A stretch of 41,990 nucleotides of DNA from assembly GCF_000321045.1 (NCBI RefSeq), contig NZ_HE578949.1:43662-85651 (forward strand), given 5' to 3'. Below are positions 1-9,263 of this stretch, piece by piece. Source of the DNA: Phytobacter massiliensis JC163. Lineage in GTDB: Bacteria > Pseudomonadota > Gammaproteobacteria > Enterobacterales > Enterobacteriaceae. Each line of letters opens with the position of its first letter. The stretch's first letter is position 1. The position numbers were made by a program, and so were the translations under genes. The notes under the pieces were generated by a model. That model did no database searches. It worked only from the letters and a program-made list of their open reading frames with translations, and was not told the DNA's origin.

Positions 1-97
1 CGGCTGACGAGGCCTTTAAGACTGACAGAAGTCCATCAGGGGGCACATGCGCGCCACACCGGAGTGAAGAGTAGCAAGCACCGAATCCCTCACCCCT

Positions 98-868
98 TCA
101 CCCCAACCTAAACGTATCCGCATCCTGCCATGCCGGGAACTTCTCCCGGTACTCGCGCAGCGCGGCCAGCGACAGCTCTGCGTCGATACGCGTTGCCTGG
201 TGCGCCTCGGCGGTGGCGATGATTTCGCCCTGGGGGTTGATGACCCGGCTGTCGCCGCGGTAATGATGACCGTTGCCGTCGGTGCCGACGCGATTGCAGC
301 CCGCCACGTAGGCCTGGTTTTCAATGGCGCGGGCGGTCAGTAGCGCCTGCCAGTGTAACGAGCGGGGCGCGGGCCAGTTGGCGACGTACAGGGCCAGGTC
401 ATAATCGTTGCGGTTACGCGACCAGACCGGGAAACGCAGGTCGTAGCAAACCAGCGGTAAAATGCGCCAGCCGCGAAACTCAAACACCACGCGCTCCTTG
501 CCTGCTGCGTAATGGTGATGCTCATCGGCCATGCGGAAAAGATGGCGTTTGTCATAAACATGAACCGCCCCGTCTGGCTCCACCAGCAAAAAACGGTTTA
601 CCGGGCCGCATTCTGTCTGTAGCGCGGCGCTGCCCGCAATCAGCGCGTTAGCCTGCAACGCTTTCGCGCTCATCCACGCGACCACATCCTCTTGTGGAAG
701 AGATTGTGTTGCCGCCTCCATGGCGAAACCGGTCGTAAACATCTCCGGCAGAACAATCACATCACGCCCGGTGATACCTTCAAGTTGACGATCGAAATGG
801 CGCAGATTCGCCGGACCATCCATCCAGACGAGAGGTTGTTGCAACAGGGTAATTTTTAAGCCAGGCAC
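98..868 (-). CDS. yafV: Omega-amidase YafV, carbon-nitrogen hydrolase
   Basis: A 256-residue nitrilase-superfamily amidase. The Glu-Lys-Cys catalytic triad is visible as E42 (LPEMFTTGF), K107 (YDKRHLF) and C141 (LVCYDLRFP). The family is cytosolic and hydrolyses omega-amides such as 2-oxoglutaramate in metabolite repair. The length is normal. It lies downstream of fadE on the same strand and is separated from it by a terminator. In E. coli K-12 ivy lies between yafV and fadE; no ivy is present here. Identification rests on motifs, length and synteny. Confidence 0.93.
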   Translation of the reverse strand: MPGLKITLLQQPLVWMDGPANLRHFDRQLEGITGRDVIVLPEMFTTGFAMEAATQSLPQEDVVAWMSAKALQANALIAGSAALQTECGPVNRFLLVEPDGAVHVYDKRHLFRMADEHHHYAAGKERVVFEFRGWRILPLVCYDLRFPVWSRNRNDYDLALYVANWPAPRSLHWQALLTARAIENQAYVAGCNRVGTDGNGHHYRGDSRVINPQGEIIATAEAHQATRIDAELSLAALREYREKFPAWQDADTFRLG

Positions 869-933
869 GATTTAAACTCCACTCACACAGCATTTTTACA
901 CTGTAGCACGAGAAAAAGAGAAAATGTGGTAAT

Positions 934-962
934 AAAAAAGCCCCGCGCGAAGCGGGGCTCAG
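934..962 (-). terminator. Rho-independent terminator of fadE
   Basis: On the minus strand a GC-rich stem (AGCCCCGC / GCGGGGCT, short TTCGC-type loop) is followed by a run of T (AAAAAA on the plus strand at its left edge). It lies just beyond the fadE stop codon, so it should end the fadE transcript before yafV. Confidence 0.8.
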
Positions 963-976
963 GGCTGTTTTTACCG

Positions 977-3421
977 TTATGCCGCCTGTGGTTTAGGCAG
1001 CTTCTCCTGCGGCTTTACCGGCTGTGTCGCCAGCTCTTCCGGGTCGAAATCGTCCACGTTAATACTGCGCAGGCGGCTCACTTCCGCTTTATTAAGCAGC
1101 GCAGCTTCCTCTTCATTAATCAGGCCGCTGGCCAGCGCCTCTTTCGCCAGCGCATCCAGACGGGTGAACGGCAGGTTTTTACCCAGCTCTTTACAGATAC
1201 GCTGATGAATCGGGTCGGCGGCCATCACATCAACCAGCGCCTCTTCCAGCAGGCCCACCGGGTTATGCTTGCTCGGCTCCAGATACTGGCCGCGGCCAAT
1301 ACGTGAACGCGCGGCGCATGGGGTTTGCAGGATCTTCGCCACCTGATGATCCAGACGGTCAGACGGTGCAAGGTAGTGGCGTCCGGTCGGGAAAATCACC
1401 GCGCGCAGCAGACCCGCGACAATACGGTTCGGGAAGTTAGACAGCAGGTCATCCATTGCCTGCTCCGCCTGCCAGAGCGCATCCTGCACGCCCCAGTGCA
1501 CCAGCGGCAGATCCATCTCATTACGCCCTTCATCGTCATAGCGTTTCAGCACCGCCGAGGCGAGGAAAATCTGGCTCAGAATATCGCCCAGGCGCGCCGA
1601 AATACGCTCACGACGCTTCAGGCTGCCGCCCAGCACCGCCATCGACACATCGGAGAGCAGCGCGAGGTTGGCGCTCAGACGATTCAGGTGCTGATAATAG
1701 CGGCGGGTGGAGTCACGGGTCGGCGCGGCGCTGGTCAGCCCGCGTGTCAGCCCCAGCCACAGGCTACGCATCTCGTTGCTGCCGACGTGGCCGATATGTT
1801 TAAACAGCAGCTTATCGAAGGCGTTGAGATCGTTATTCTGCGCGGCGGCCATCTCTTCCAGCACGTACGGATGGCAGCGAATGGCCCCCTGACCGAAGAT
1901 CATCATGCTGCGGGTGAGGATGTTCGCCCCTTCCACCGTAATGGCGATAGGCGCGCCCTGGTAAGCACGGGCCAGGAAGTTGCCTTCGCCGAGCATAATG
2001 CCTTTACCGCCGGCGATATCCATCGCGTCGATAAGCGAACGCTGGCCGCGGTGGGTACAGTGATACTTCACGATAGCGGACAGCACCGCCGGTTTTTCGC
2101 CTTGCATAATGCCGTAGGTAATAAGCGAAGCGGCGGCGTCCATCACATAGGCGTTGCCCGCGATACGCGCCAGCGGCTCTTCAATCCCTTCCATCTTACC
2201 AATCGCCACTTTGAACTGGCGACGAATGTGGGCGTAAGCGCCAATACCCAGCGCTACGGATTTCAGGCTGCCCGTCGAGTTGGAGGGCAGGGTGATACCG
2301 CGTCCAACAGAAAGACATTCCACCAGCATACGCCAGCCCTGTCCGGCCATTTTCGGCCCGCCGATGATGTAATCAATCGGCACGAAGATATCCTCGCCGC
2401 GGGTCGGGCCGTTCTGGAACGGCACGTTAAGCGGGAAGTGGCGACGGCCAATTTCCACCCCTGGGGTTGAGGTCGGGATCAGCGCACAGGTAATGCCCAG
2501 CTCCTGTTCACCGCCAAGCAGTCTCTCAGGGTCGGAGAGTTTAAACGCCAGCCCCAGCACGGTGGCGACGGGCGCGAGGGTGATATAACGCTTGTTCCAG
2601 GTCAGGCGCATGCCCAGCACCTGTTCGCCCTGCCAGTTACCCATGCAGACGACGCCGGTATCGGGAATTGCCCCCGCGTCAGAACCCGCTTCCGGGCTGG
2701 TGAGCGCAAAGCAGGGGATCTCCTGCCCGCGCGCCAGACGCGGCAGATAGTGATTTTTCTGCTCTTCGGTACCGTAATGTTGCAGCAGTTCCCCCGGCCC
2801 TAACGAGTTAGGTACGCCGACGGTGATAGCCAGAATCCCGGAGACGCCGGAGAGCTTCTGCAGCACGCGAGACTGGGCGTAAGCGGAAAATTCCAGCCCG
2901 CCGTACTCTTTTTTGATGATCATCGCAAAGAAGCGGTGCTCTTTCAGGAATGCCCACAGCTCCGGCGGCAGGTCGGCCATCTCGTGGGTTATCTGGAAGT
3001 CATTCGCCATACGGCAGGCTTCTTCAACCGGCCCGTCGATAAACGCCTGCTCTTCGGCGGTCAGGCGCGGCTGCGGGTAGTTATGCAGCTTTTTCCAGTC
3101 GGGATTGCCGCGAAACAGGTCGCCTTCCCACCAGGTGGTCCCGGCGTCGATAGCCTCTTTTTCCGTGCGCGACATCGGCGGCATCACTTTACGGAAACCG
3201 CGAAAGACCGGGGCGGAAATCAGCGCTTTACGCATCGGCGGGAAGTTAAAGGGGATAAGAATAATGGCCAGCGGCACCAGTATCCAGATAGACCACAGGC
3301 CGGACGCGCCGAGAAGGGCTGTCCATGCCAGCAGGATGGCGCTGCTCAGCAGCAGGTTGACCCGGTGATAGAACAACGCGCCGATTAGCACTAATGTTGC
3401 GACAATACTCAAAATCATCAT
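977..3421 (-). CDS. fadE: Acyl-CoA dehydrogenase FadE
   Basis: An 814-residue protein of full FadE length. It catalyses the first, FAD-dependent step of fatty acid beta-oxidation, acyl-CoA to trans-2-enoyl-CoA. The first ~65 residues hold hydrophobic membrane segments. The acyl-CoA dehydrogenase core follows, with [16 protein letters not shown]-type substrate and FAD-binding sequence in the middle, and the enterobacterial FadE-specific C-terminal extension is present. The ATG at 3421 is preceded by AAGGGAGC. A FadR-like operator lies upstream. The gene is intact. Confidence 0.96.
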   Translation of the reverse strand: MMILSIVATLVLIGALFYHRVNLLLSSAILLAWTALLGASGLWSIWILVPLAIILIPFNFPPMRKALISAPVFRGFRKVMPPMSRTEKEAIDAGTTWWEGDLFRGNPDWKKLHNYPQPRLTAEEQAFIDGPVEEACRMANDFQITHEMADLPPELWAFLKEHRFFAMIIKKEYGGLEFSAYAQSRVLQKLSGVSGILAITVGVPNSLGPGELLQHYGTEEQKNHYLPRLARGQEIPCFALTSPEAGSDAGAIPDTGVVCMGNWQGEQVLGMRLTWNKRYITLAPVATVLGLAFKLSDPERLLGGEQELGITCALIPTSTPGVEIGRRHFPLNVPFQNGPTRGEDIFVPIDYIIGGPKMAGQGWRMLVECLSVGRGITLPSNSTGSLKSVALGIGAYAHIRRQFKVAIGKMEGIEEPLARIAGNAYVMDAAASLITYGIMQGEKPAVLSAIVKYHCTHRGQRSLIDAMDIAGGKGIMLGEGNFLARAYQGAPIAITVEGANILTRSMMIFGQGAIRCHPYVLEEMAAAQNNDLNAFDKLLFKHIGHVGSNEMRSLWLGLTRGLTSAAPTRDSTRRYYQHLNRLSANLALLSDVSMAVLGGSLKRRERISARLGDILSQIFLASAVLKRYDDEGRNEMDLPLVHWGVQDALWQAEQAMDDLLSNFPNRIVAGLLRAVIFPTGRHYLAPSDRLDHQVAKILQTPCAARSRIGRGQYLEPSKHNPVGLLEEALVDVMAADPIHQRICKELGKNLPFTRLDALAKEALASGLINEEEAALLNKAEVSRLRSINVDDFDPEELATQPVKPQEKLPKPQAA

Positions 3422-3443
3422 AGAAAAAAGCTCCCTTGCTTGT

Positions 3444-3460
3444 AGGAGGTCTGACCACTT
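3444..3460 (-). promoter_or_regulatory. Putative FadR operator upstream of fadE
   Basis: On the fadE coding strand the site reads AAGTGGTCAGACCTCCT. It matches the FadR palindrome core TGGTCNGACC, with one change in each outer half. fadE is a known FadR-repressed gene, and the site is 23 nt upstream of its start codon. It was identified by eye. Confidence 0.65.
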
Positions 3461-3563
3461 GTGATGATATGGTTGTAGTGGATGTTATTTCTTTTAGCAA
3501 TGCGTTTACAAAGTAATTACAACCTGGTTCACAATGTTGAGCTTTTCGTCGGCACGAAAAATC

Positions 3564-3592
3564 AAAAAGCCCGCGCTTTCGCGTGGCTTTGG
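3564..3592. other. Hairpin between fadE and gmhA
   Basis: An imperfect inverted repeat (AAAGCC-CGCG, loop CTTT, CGCG-T-GGCTTT) lies in the divergent fadE/gmhA intergenic region. It resembles a weak terminator or mRNA leader structure. Its role is unknown. Confidence 0.3.
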
Positions 3593-3657
3593 CTTCTCGC
3601 CTGGGGCGCTTTTCGGTAAACTCGCTCAGTTATCTCCATTACTGAAGGATTATCCTC

Positions 3658-4236
3658 ATGTACCAGGATCTTATTCGTAACGAACTGAATGAAGCGGCGG
3701 AAACGCTGGCTAACTTTCTGAAAGATGATGCCAATATCCACGCTATCCAGCGCGCGGCGGTCCTGCTGGCAGACAGTTTCAAAGCGGGCGGTAAGGTACT
3801 CTCCTGCGGCAACGGCGGCTCCCACTGTGACGCCATGCACTTCGCCGAAGAGCTAACCGGCCGCTATCGTGAAAACCGTCCTGGCTACCCGGCAATTGCC
3901 ATTTCCGATGTCAGCCATATCTCCTGCGTCGGCAATGACTTTGGCTACGAGGCTATCTTCTCCCGCTACGTAGAGGCGGTCGGGCGCGAAGGCGATGTGC
4001 TGCTGGGGATCTCCACCTCCGGGAACTCCGCGAATGTGATCAAGGCTATCGAGGCCGCGCGGGAAAAAGGGATGAAAGTCATCACCCTGACCGGTAAAGA
4101 CGGCGGCAAAATGGCGGGAACGGCGGATATCGAAATCCGCGTGCCCCATTTCGGTTATGCTGACCGTGTTCAGGAGATTCACATTAAAGTCATCCATATC
4201 CTGATTCAGCTCATCGAAAAAGAGATGGTTAAATAA
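3658..4236 (+). CDS. gmhA: Phosphoheptose isomerase GmhA (LpcA)
   Basis: A 192-residue SIS-domain isomerase. It converts sedoheptulose 7-phosphate to D-glycero-D-manno-heptose 7-phosphate, the first step of ADP-heptose synthesis for the LPS inner core. The [19 protein letters not shown] segment and the SIS phosphosugar-binding sequence [11 protein letters not shown] are clear. An AAGGA ribosome site lies upstream of the ATG. The length and the fadE-gmhA-yafJ order match E. coli. Confidence 0.97.
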   Translation: MYQDLIRNELNEAAETLANFLKDDANIHAIQRAAVLLADSFKAGGKVLSCGNGGSHCDAMHFAEELTGRYRENRPGYPAIAISDVSHISCVGNDFGYEAIFSRYVEAVGREGDVLLGISTSGNSANVIKAIEAAREKGMKVITLTGKDGGKMAGTADIEIRVPHFGYADRVQEIHIKVIHILIQLIEKEMVK

Positions 4237-4258
4237 GCGAGCGCTGGCAAATCCGGGG

Positions 4259-4305
4259 TTCCCGGGTGCGCTGCGCTTACCCGGGCTACAACTGCGGGTA
4301 GCCCG
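4259..4305. repeat. REP-like palindromic element between gmhA and yafJ
   Basis: A CCCGGGTGCGCTGCGC arm and a matching GCGCTTACCCGGGCTAC arm form a palindrome. It is followed by a second GTAGCCCG half-copy in the opposite orientation. This is typical of enterobacterial intergenic REP sequences and may stabilise the gmhA mRNA 3' end. Confidence 0.65.
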
Positions 4306-4340
4306 AAAAACCTGGTCAGTATCTTCGCCGGAGGTGACCT

Positions 4341-5108
4341 ATGTGCGAACTGCTCGGGATGAGCGCCAACGTGCCGACCGACATCTGCTTTAGCTTTACC
4401 GGGCTGGTACAGCGCGGTGGGGGAACCGGGCCGCATAAAGACGGCTGGGGCATAACCTTTTACGAAGGCAAAGGCTGCCGCACATTTAAAGACCCCCAGC
4501 CCAGCTTCAACTCACCCATTGCCCGGCTGGTGCAGGAGTATCCGATAAAATCCTGCTCGGTTATCGCCCATATCCGCCAGGCCAACCGCGGGCAGGTGGC
4601 GCTGGAGAATACCCATCCGTTCACCCGTGAACTGTGGGGTCGCAACTGGACCTACGCCCACAACGGCCAGTTGACCGGCTATAAGACGCTGGAGACGGGC
4701 AATTTTCGTCCGGTAGGCGAAACCGACAGCGAGAAAGCGTTTTGCTGGCTGCTGCATAAGCTTACCGAACGCTATCCGCGCACCCCCGGCAATATGACGG
4801 CGGTATTTAAATATATCGCGCAGCTGGCAGGTGAGCTGCGGGAAAAGGGCGTGTTCAATATGCTGCTGTCGGATGGGCGTTACGTGATGGCCTTCTGTTC
4901 GACCAATCTTTTCTGGATAACCCGCCGGGCGCCGTTTGGGGTGGCAACGCTGCTGGATCAGGATGTGGAAATCGATTTTCAGACCGAGACCACACCCAAT
5001 GATGTGGTCTCGGTCATCGCCACTCAGCCGCTAACGGGCAACGAAACCTGGCAAAAGATTATGCCAGGCGAGTGGGCTTTATTTTACCTCGGGGAGCGTA
5101 TAGTTTGA
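4341..5108 (+). CDS. yafJ: Class II glutamine amidotransferase YafJ
   Basis: A 255-residue putative glutamine amidotransferase with an N-terminal nucleophile fold. It begins Met-Cys-Glu-Leu, so Cys2 becomes the N-terminal catalytic nucleophile after methionine removal. The HIRQANRG and THPF...THNGQL-like segments ([15 protein letters not shown]) are the conserved glutamine-site motifs. The physiological substrate is unknown. A strong GGAGGTGAC ribosome site precedes the ATG. The 3' end overlaps the convergent yafK by 30 bp. Confidence 0.92.
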   Translation: MCELLGMSANVPTDICFSFTGLVQRGGGTGPHKDGWGITFYEGKGCRTFKDPQPSFNSPIARLVQEYPIKSCSVIAHIRQANRGQVALENTHPFTRELWGRNWTYAHNGQLTGYKTLETGNFRPVGETDSEKAFCWLLHKLTERYPRTPGNMTAVFKYIAQLAGELREKGVFNMLLSDGRYVMAFCSTNLFWITRRAPFGVATLLDQDVEIDFQTETTPNDVVSVIATQPLTGNETWQKIMPGEWALFYLGERIV

Positions 5109-5819
5109 CGCCAGCTGCGGGTGAACCACTTCGTGGCTCAGCGGCTTGCTGACCACGTAGTTGCCGTCCACTACCGAGACAACCGGCGGTTTACGCGTCT
5201 GCTGGAAGAAGTCGTAACCCGGTTTCAGCTGCTGCCAGAATTTAGCGTAGGTCGAATACTTATGGCGCTGCATATTGGCGTCGGTCATGCGGAACGGGTA
5301 GATGCTCAGCTGCACGGAAGACTGGCCAAACACCAGCGCGCCGGTAACAAACTGGAAAATCTCATCAATCTGCGAGTCCGTCATGGCGTAGCAGCCCACG
5401 GAGACGCAGGCGCCGTGGATCATCAGGTATTTGCCTTCATAGCCGTGGGCGCGATCGTAGGCGTTAGGAAAACCGATGTTAATCGCTTTATAAAAGCGGC
5501 TGTCCGGTTTTAACTGGCTGCGCTGAATAGAGTAGAACCCCTCCGGGCTTTTGAAATCGCCCTGGCGCTGTTTCGGCCCCAGGCCGCCGGAGTAGTTACA
5601 GATCTTGTAGCTGTCCAGCAGCTGATACTGCTCGCCCATTTTGACATACAGATCGAGGGTGCGTTCTTCTTTGAAGATCTGGATATAGACCGGGGAGCCC
5701 ATCAACTGCTGCTTATATTCTTTGCTGACCGGCGTGGTGGAACTGTCACTGCTGAGCAGGCCAGCAAACGAGACGCACGGCATCAAAAGCATCGCAATAA
5801 ATAATGCGATTTTACGCAT
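5079..5819 (-). CDS. yafK: L,D-transpeptidase-family protein YafK (DpaA)
   Basis: A 246-residue periplasmic YkuD-domain protein. YafK/DpaA detaches Braun lipoprotein from peptidoglycan. A signal peptide ([19 protein letters not shown]) comes first. The catalytic motif [12 protein letters not shown] holds H135 and C143. I chose the ATG at 5819 because it starts the signal peptide and follows AAGGAAAC at good spacing; an in-frame extension to 5864 has no support. It is convergent with yafJ, with overlapping 3' ends. Confidence 0.92.
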   Translation of the reverse strand: MRKIALFIAMLLMPCVSFAGLLSSDSSTTPVSKEYKQQLMGSPVYIQIFKEERTLDLYVKMGEQYQLLDSYKICNYSGGLGPKQRQGDFKSPEGFYSIQRSQLKPDSRFYKAINIGFPNAYDRAHGYEGKYLMIHGACVSVGCYAMTDSQIDEIFQFVTGALVFGQSSVQLSIYPFRMTDANMQRHKYSTYAKFWQQLKPGYDFFQQTRKPPVVSVVDGNYVVSKPLSHEVVHPQLASNYTLPEVK

Positions 5820-6081
5820 ACTGCTTGTTTCCTTGATAAAACGATTACACGGCCAGGACGGCAAAGGATCCCAAATCGGACTAATCTGTATTTGGTGCGC
5901 TCACATTAGCACCACGAAAGTTTTTCGCAAGTGTCTCGTGGCGCGTTTACAAATATCCTTTTAGCGGGTATGGATTAACAGCCTGATCTAACAGGGTTAA
6001 TTAATTAATAATCTATTATTAAGCCTGTCGGGCAGTCGCGGGCGCTACACTGCGGCTCCGATTGTCGTCAGGTTTTTGGTT

Positions 6082-6837
6082 ATGCCTTTTTCACGCACCC
6101 CGCGCCCTTTTATTGCGGGCCTGCTGATATGCACTCTGCTTATTCCCGCTACGGCGTCTGCCAGCCATTCTTCCTCACACCGTGACCCGAGCTATGCCGC
6201 TCGCCTGCGAATGCGTAACCGTGCGCGCCTGTTGAAAAGCTATCACGCGCGGGTGGCTAAAGAGGCCGCCTTGATCGTCAAAGGCGATGCGCAAAGCCGC
6301 AAAGCGCTGCGACAGCACAACCGCGAACTGATTAAACAGCATCCTGAGTGGTTCCCCGGCCCGCTGAAAGCCAGCGATGAACGCTGGCAGACGTTAGCGA
6401 AAAACCATTCTTTCCTCAGCAGCGACCATTTGCATAACATCACCGAAGTGGCCATTCACCGGCTTTTGCAGCAGGTGGGCAAACCCTATGTCTGGGGCGG
6501 CGTCGATCCGGACCAGGGCTTCGACTGCAGCGGGCTGGTGTTCTACGCCTACAACAAAATTCTGGCGGCCAAACTGCCGCGTACCGCCAATGAGATGTAC
6601 CACTACCGGCGGGCGAAGGTGGTCTCGAACCATGATTTACGCCGTGGCGACCTGCTGTTTTTCCATATCCACAGCCAGGCGATTGCCGACCATATGGGCG
6701 TCTACTTAGGCGACGGGCGTTTTATTGAGTCGCCCCGTACCGGAGAGACCATTCGGGTCAGCAATCTGGCCGATCGGTTCTGGCAGCAGCATTTTCTGGG
6801 CGCTCGCCGTATTCTGACCAACGAGACCATTCTTTAA
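6082..6837 (+). CDS. yafL: NlpC/P60 endopeptidase YafL
   Basis: A 251-residue putative cell-wall hydrolase. It has an N-terminal signal sequence (hydrophobic residues 9-28, cleavage near ASA), a basic alpha-helical linker, and a C-terminal NlpC/P60 domain. The catalytic cysteine is C149 in FDCSGLVFYAYN and the catalytic histidine is H204 in DHMGVYLGDG. Members cleave peptide stems of peptidoglycan. The ATG at 6082 is preferred over a TTG two codons upstream. In E. coli dinJ-yafQ lies between yafK and yafL; that toxin-antitoxin pair is absent here. Confidence 0.88.
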   Translation: MPFSRTPRPFIAGLLICTLLIPATASASHSSSHRDPSYAARLRMRNRARLLKSYHARVAKEAALIVKGDAQSRKALRQHNRELIKQHPEWFPGPLKASDERWQTLAKNHSFLSSDHLHNITEVAIHRLLQQVGKPYVWGGVDPDQGFDCSGLVFYAYNKILAAKLPRTANEMYHYRRAKVVSNHDLRRGDLLFFHIHSQAIADHMGVYLGDGRFIESPRTGETIRVSNLADRFWQQHFLGARRILTNETIL

Positions 6838-7073
6838 TAAATCATCAGCGCCAGGGTAATAAACAGAAACAGCAGCGCGCTGGCCAGCAGCAGATCGACG
6901 ACGTCAATCAGCGGCGCAGGCTTAGTAGGGTGATTCTCTTTGCGTCGCTTTCTGCGGCACGCTTTGCTTTCATGGGGGCGCAGGCCTTTCTCTTCCTGGC
7001 GATGGATAAACTCCATGAAAGTGAGCCAGCGGCGGTTCGGGTGATAACGTTCAGGCAGGTTTTTCTTGCGCAT
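6834..7073 (-). CDS. Small tail-anchored hypothetical protein (79 aa)
   Basis: I do not recognise a family. The protein has a strongly basic, soluble N-terminal half (KACRRKRRKENH) and one C-terminal hydrophobic segment (about residues 56-78), which predicts a tail-anchored inner-membrane protein. The ATG has an AAGGGA site four bases upstream. It lies downstream of lfhA on the same strand, with a 16-bp inverted repeat between them, and overlaps the yafL stop convergently. A link to the flagellar cluster is possible but unproven. Confidence 0.5.
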   Translation of the reverse strand: MRKKNLPERYHPNRRWLTFMEFIHRQEEKGLRPHESKACRRKRRKENHPTKPAPLIDVVDLLLASALLFLFITLALMIY

Positions 7074-7121
7074 AAATCCCTTTACTCCCCAGCTCTCAAA
7101 CCGTTGTGCTGGTTTACGCCT

Positions 7122-7169
7122 GTTAAAGGCGGCAGCGAGAAGGTGAACTTAAACGCTGCCGCCTTTAAC
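7122..7169. repeat. Perfect 16-bp inverted repeat downstream of lfhA
   Basis: GTTAAAGGCGGCAGCG at 7122-7137 and its exact reverse complement at 7154-7169 flank a 16-nt spacer. The second arm abuts the lfhA stop codon. A strong hairpin is expected but there is no clean U-tract, so it may be an imperfect terminator or a 3' stabilising structure. Confidence 0.7.
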
Positions 7170-9263
7170 TTAATTCAACGAGCCGATAATTTTTAACTCC
7201 AGCTCGTCCGCGACCTCGTTATAAGAGAGCACATGCAGCCCCGGCGCAAAAAGCCGCGCATAGCGGGCCAGCAGCGGGCGCAGCTGCGGCGCTACCAGCA
7301 GCACCGGCTCCTTGCCCGCCGCCTTCATCTGCTCTTTCACCTGCGGCATATTGCTCTGGAACTGGTTGAGCATGTTCGGGTCCACCGGCACGCTATCGAG
7401 CATCACCTTCCCGGCCTGCTGCGCCTGGTTCACCACGTTCGACAGCAGGTTCTCCAGCTCGTTATTCAGGGTGTAGACGGCCAGCTCGCCTTTGCGCACA
7501 AACGGATGGGTGATGCTGCGGCGCAGGGCCAGCCGCACGTCGGCGGCAAGTAGAATGTGGTCTTTGGTTACGGCGCTGCTTGCCACCAGCACCGTAGCGA
7601 TGGTGACGATATCCCGCAGGGAAACCCCTTCGGTCAGCAGCGCTCTGTACACCTTCAACAGCTGGCTGTAGTTCAGCGCGGCGCTGAGGTCTTCCGCCAG
7701 CCGCGGGGCCATAGAGGAGAGGCGGTTATGCAGCTGCGTAATATCATCATAATTAAACAGATCCGGAATAAAGTTACGCACCACCTTATTGACGTGGGTG
7801 GCGATGACGCTGGCGCTGTCGATCACCTGATACCCCATATTCAGCGCTTTCGCCTTCTGCGCGGGCTGGATCCAGGTCACCGGCATACCGTACGCCGGGT
7901 CGTTACCCAGAACGCCGTCAATCTCGCCGTAGGTTTCGCTGGAGGGCAGCGCCATCAGCTTATCAGAGGGAATATCCGCCTCGTCGGCTTTAATGCCGTT
8001 AATGAAAATCGCGTACTGACTGGGCTTGAGGCGGAAGTTTTCCCGAATACGGATCTCCGGCAGCAGCACGCCGTTGCCGTCGGAAATGACCTGCCGCACT
8101 CCGCGAATACGCTGGGTCAGGGGGTTGCCTTTCGCTTTATCCACCAGCGAAACCAGCTTATAGCCAAGGCTCAGACTAATGGGCTCAATCAGCGGGATAG
8201 TCTCCCAGCTAACCTGCTGCTCCGGGGTTTCGGCGATGGTCCTCGTTAGCGTTTCAAGGTTCTTCTCTTCCGCCTCGGCGGCTTTGGGCCGCTTGCTCAT
8301 GCGCCAGGCGGTAAAGCCCAGCAGGCCGCTGAAGACCAGGAACGGGAAGTGCGGCATCCCCGGCACCACCGCCAGCACGAACATAATGGTGGTGGCGGTA
8401 TACAGCACCGACGGGCTGGCCAGCAGCTGGCTGCGCACATCCGATGCGATATCGCCGTTATCACTGACGCGGGTGACAATGATCGCCGCGGCGGTGGAGA
8501 GCAGCAGGGAAGGGATCTGCGCCACCAGTCCGTCGCCGATGGTCATCAGCACGTATTGCTGGAAGGCGGCTTCGGCGCTGAGATCGTATTTAAAAATCCC
8601 GATGCACACGCCGCCTATCAGGTTGATCGCCAGGATCATCATCCCGGCGATGGCGTCCCCGCGGACGAATTTCGACGCGCCGTCCATCGCGCCGTAAAAG
8701 TCGGCCTCGCTGGCGACATCTTTACGCCGCGCCTGCGCCTGCTGCTGATTGATAAGGCCGGCGTTAAGGTCGGCGTCGATGGCCATCTGCTTGCCCGGCA
8801 TGGCGTCCAGGGTAAAGCGGGCGGAGACCTCGGAGATACGCTCGGCGCCTTTGGTGACCACAATAAAGTTGATGATCATCAGGATGATGAACACCACGAA
8901 ACCGACGACGAAGTTGCCGCCAATAACCACCTGACCAAAGGATTCAATCACCTTACCGGCAGCGCCCGCGCCCATATGGCCATGCAGCAGCACCACGCGG
9001 GTGGAGGCGACGTTCAGCGTCAGGCGCATCAGGGTGGTGATCAGCAGAATGGTCGGGAAGAGGCTGAATTCCAGCGGCCGCTTCGCCGACACCGCCACCA
9101 GCAGCACCATTACCGCCAGCACGATGTTAAAGGTAAACAGAATATCCAGCAGCGCCGGCGGCAGCGGCAAAATCACCATCGCCAGAATACAGAGTATCAC
9201 CAGCGGCACGCCGATATTGCCGCTACGCAGCAACGCCGTGAGTTGTTTAATTATTTTCGGCAT
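7170..9263 (-). CDS. lfhA: Flag-2 flagellar export gate protein LfhA (FlhA-like)
   Basis: A 697-residue FlhA-family protein, the large export-gate component of the flagellar type III secretion system. The N-terminal third has about eight membrane segments and the conserved FHIPEP-family cytoplasmic loop. The remainder is the soluble FlhA-C ring domain. E. coli K-12 keeps only the remnant fhiA here; this copy is full length. It overlaps lfhB by 17 bp and is the last gene of the lfiM-lfhA operon. Confidence 0.95.
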   Translation of the reverse strand: MPKIIKQLTALLRSGNIGVPLVILCILAMVILPLPPALLDILFTFNIVLAVMVLLVAVSAKRPLEFSLFPTILLITTLMRLTLNVASTRVVLLHGHMGAGAAGKVIESFGQVVIGGNFVVGFVVFIILMIINFIVVTKGAERISEVSARFTLDAMPGKQMAIDADLNAGLINQQQAQARRKDVASEADFYGAMDGASKFVRGDAIAGMMILAINLIGGVCIGIFKYDLSAEAAFQQYVLMTIGDGLVAQIPSLLLSTAAAIIVTRVSDNGDIASDVRSQLLASPSVLYTATTIMFVLAVVPGMPHFPFLVFSGLLGFTAWRMSKRPKAAEAEEKNLETLTRTIAETPEQQVSWETIPLIEPISLSLGYKLVSLVDKAKGNPLTQRIRGVRQVISDGNGVLLPEIRIRENFRLKPSQYAIFINGIKADEADIPSDKLMALPSSETYGEIDGVLGNDPAYGMPVTWIQPAQKAKALNMGYQVIDSASVIATHVNKVVRNFIPDLFNYDDITQLHNRLSSMAPRLAEDLSAALNYSQLLKVYRALLTEGVSLRDIVTIATVLVASSAVTKDHILLAADVRLALRRSITHPFVRKGELAVYTLNNELENLLSNVVNQAQQAGKVMLDSVPVDPNMLNQFQSNMPQVKEQMKAAGKEPVLLVAPQLRPLLARYARLFAPGLHVLSYNEVADELELKIIGSLN

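Noticed and set aside
1325-2470. Long open frame antisense to fadE (381 codons)
   Set aside because: High Arg/His/Gln content typical of the complement of a GC-rich gene; no ribosome site or family.
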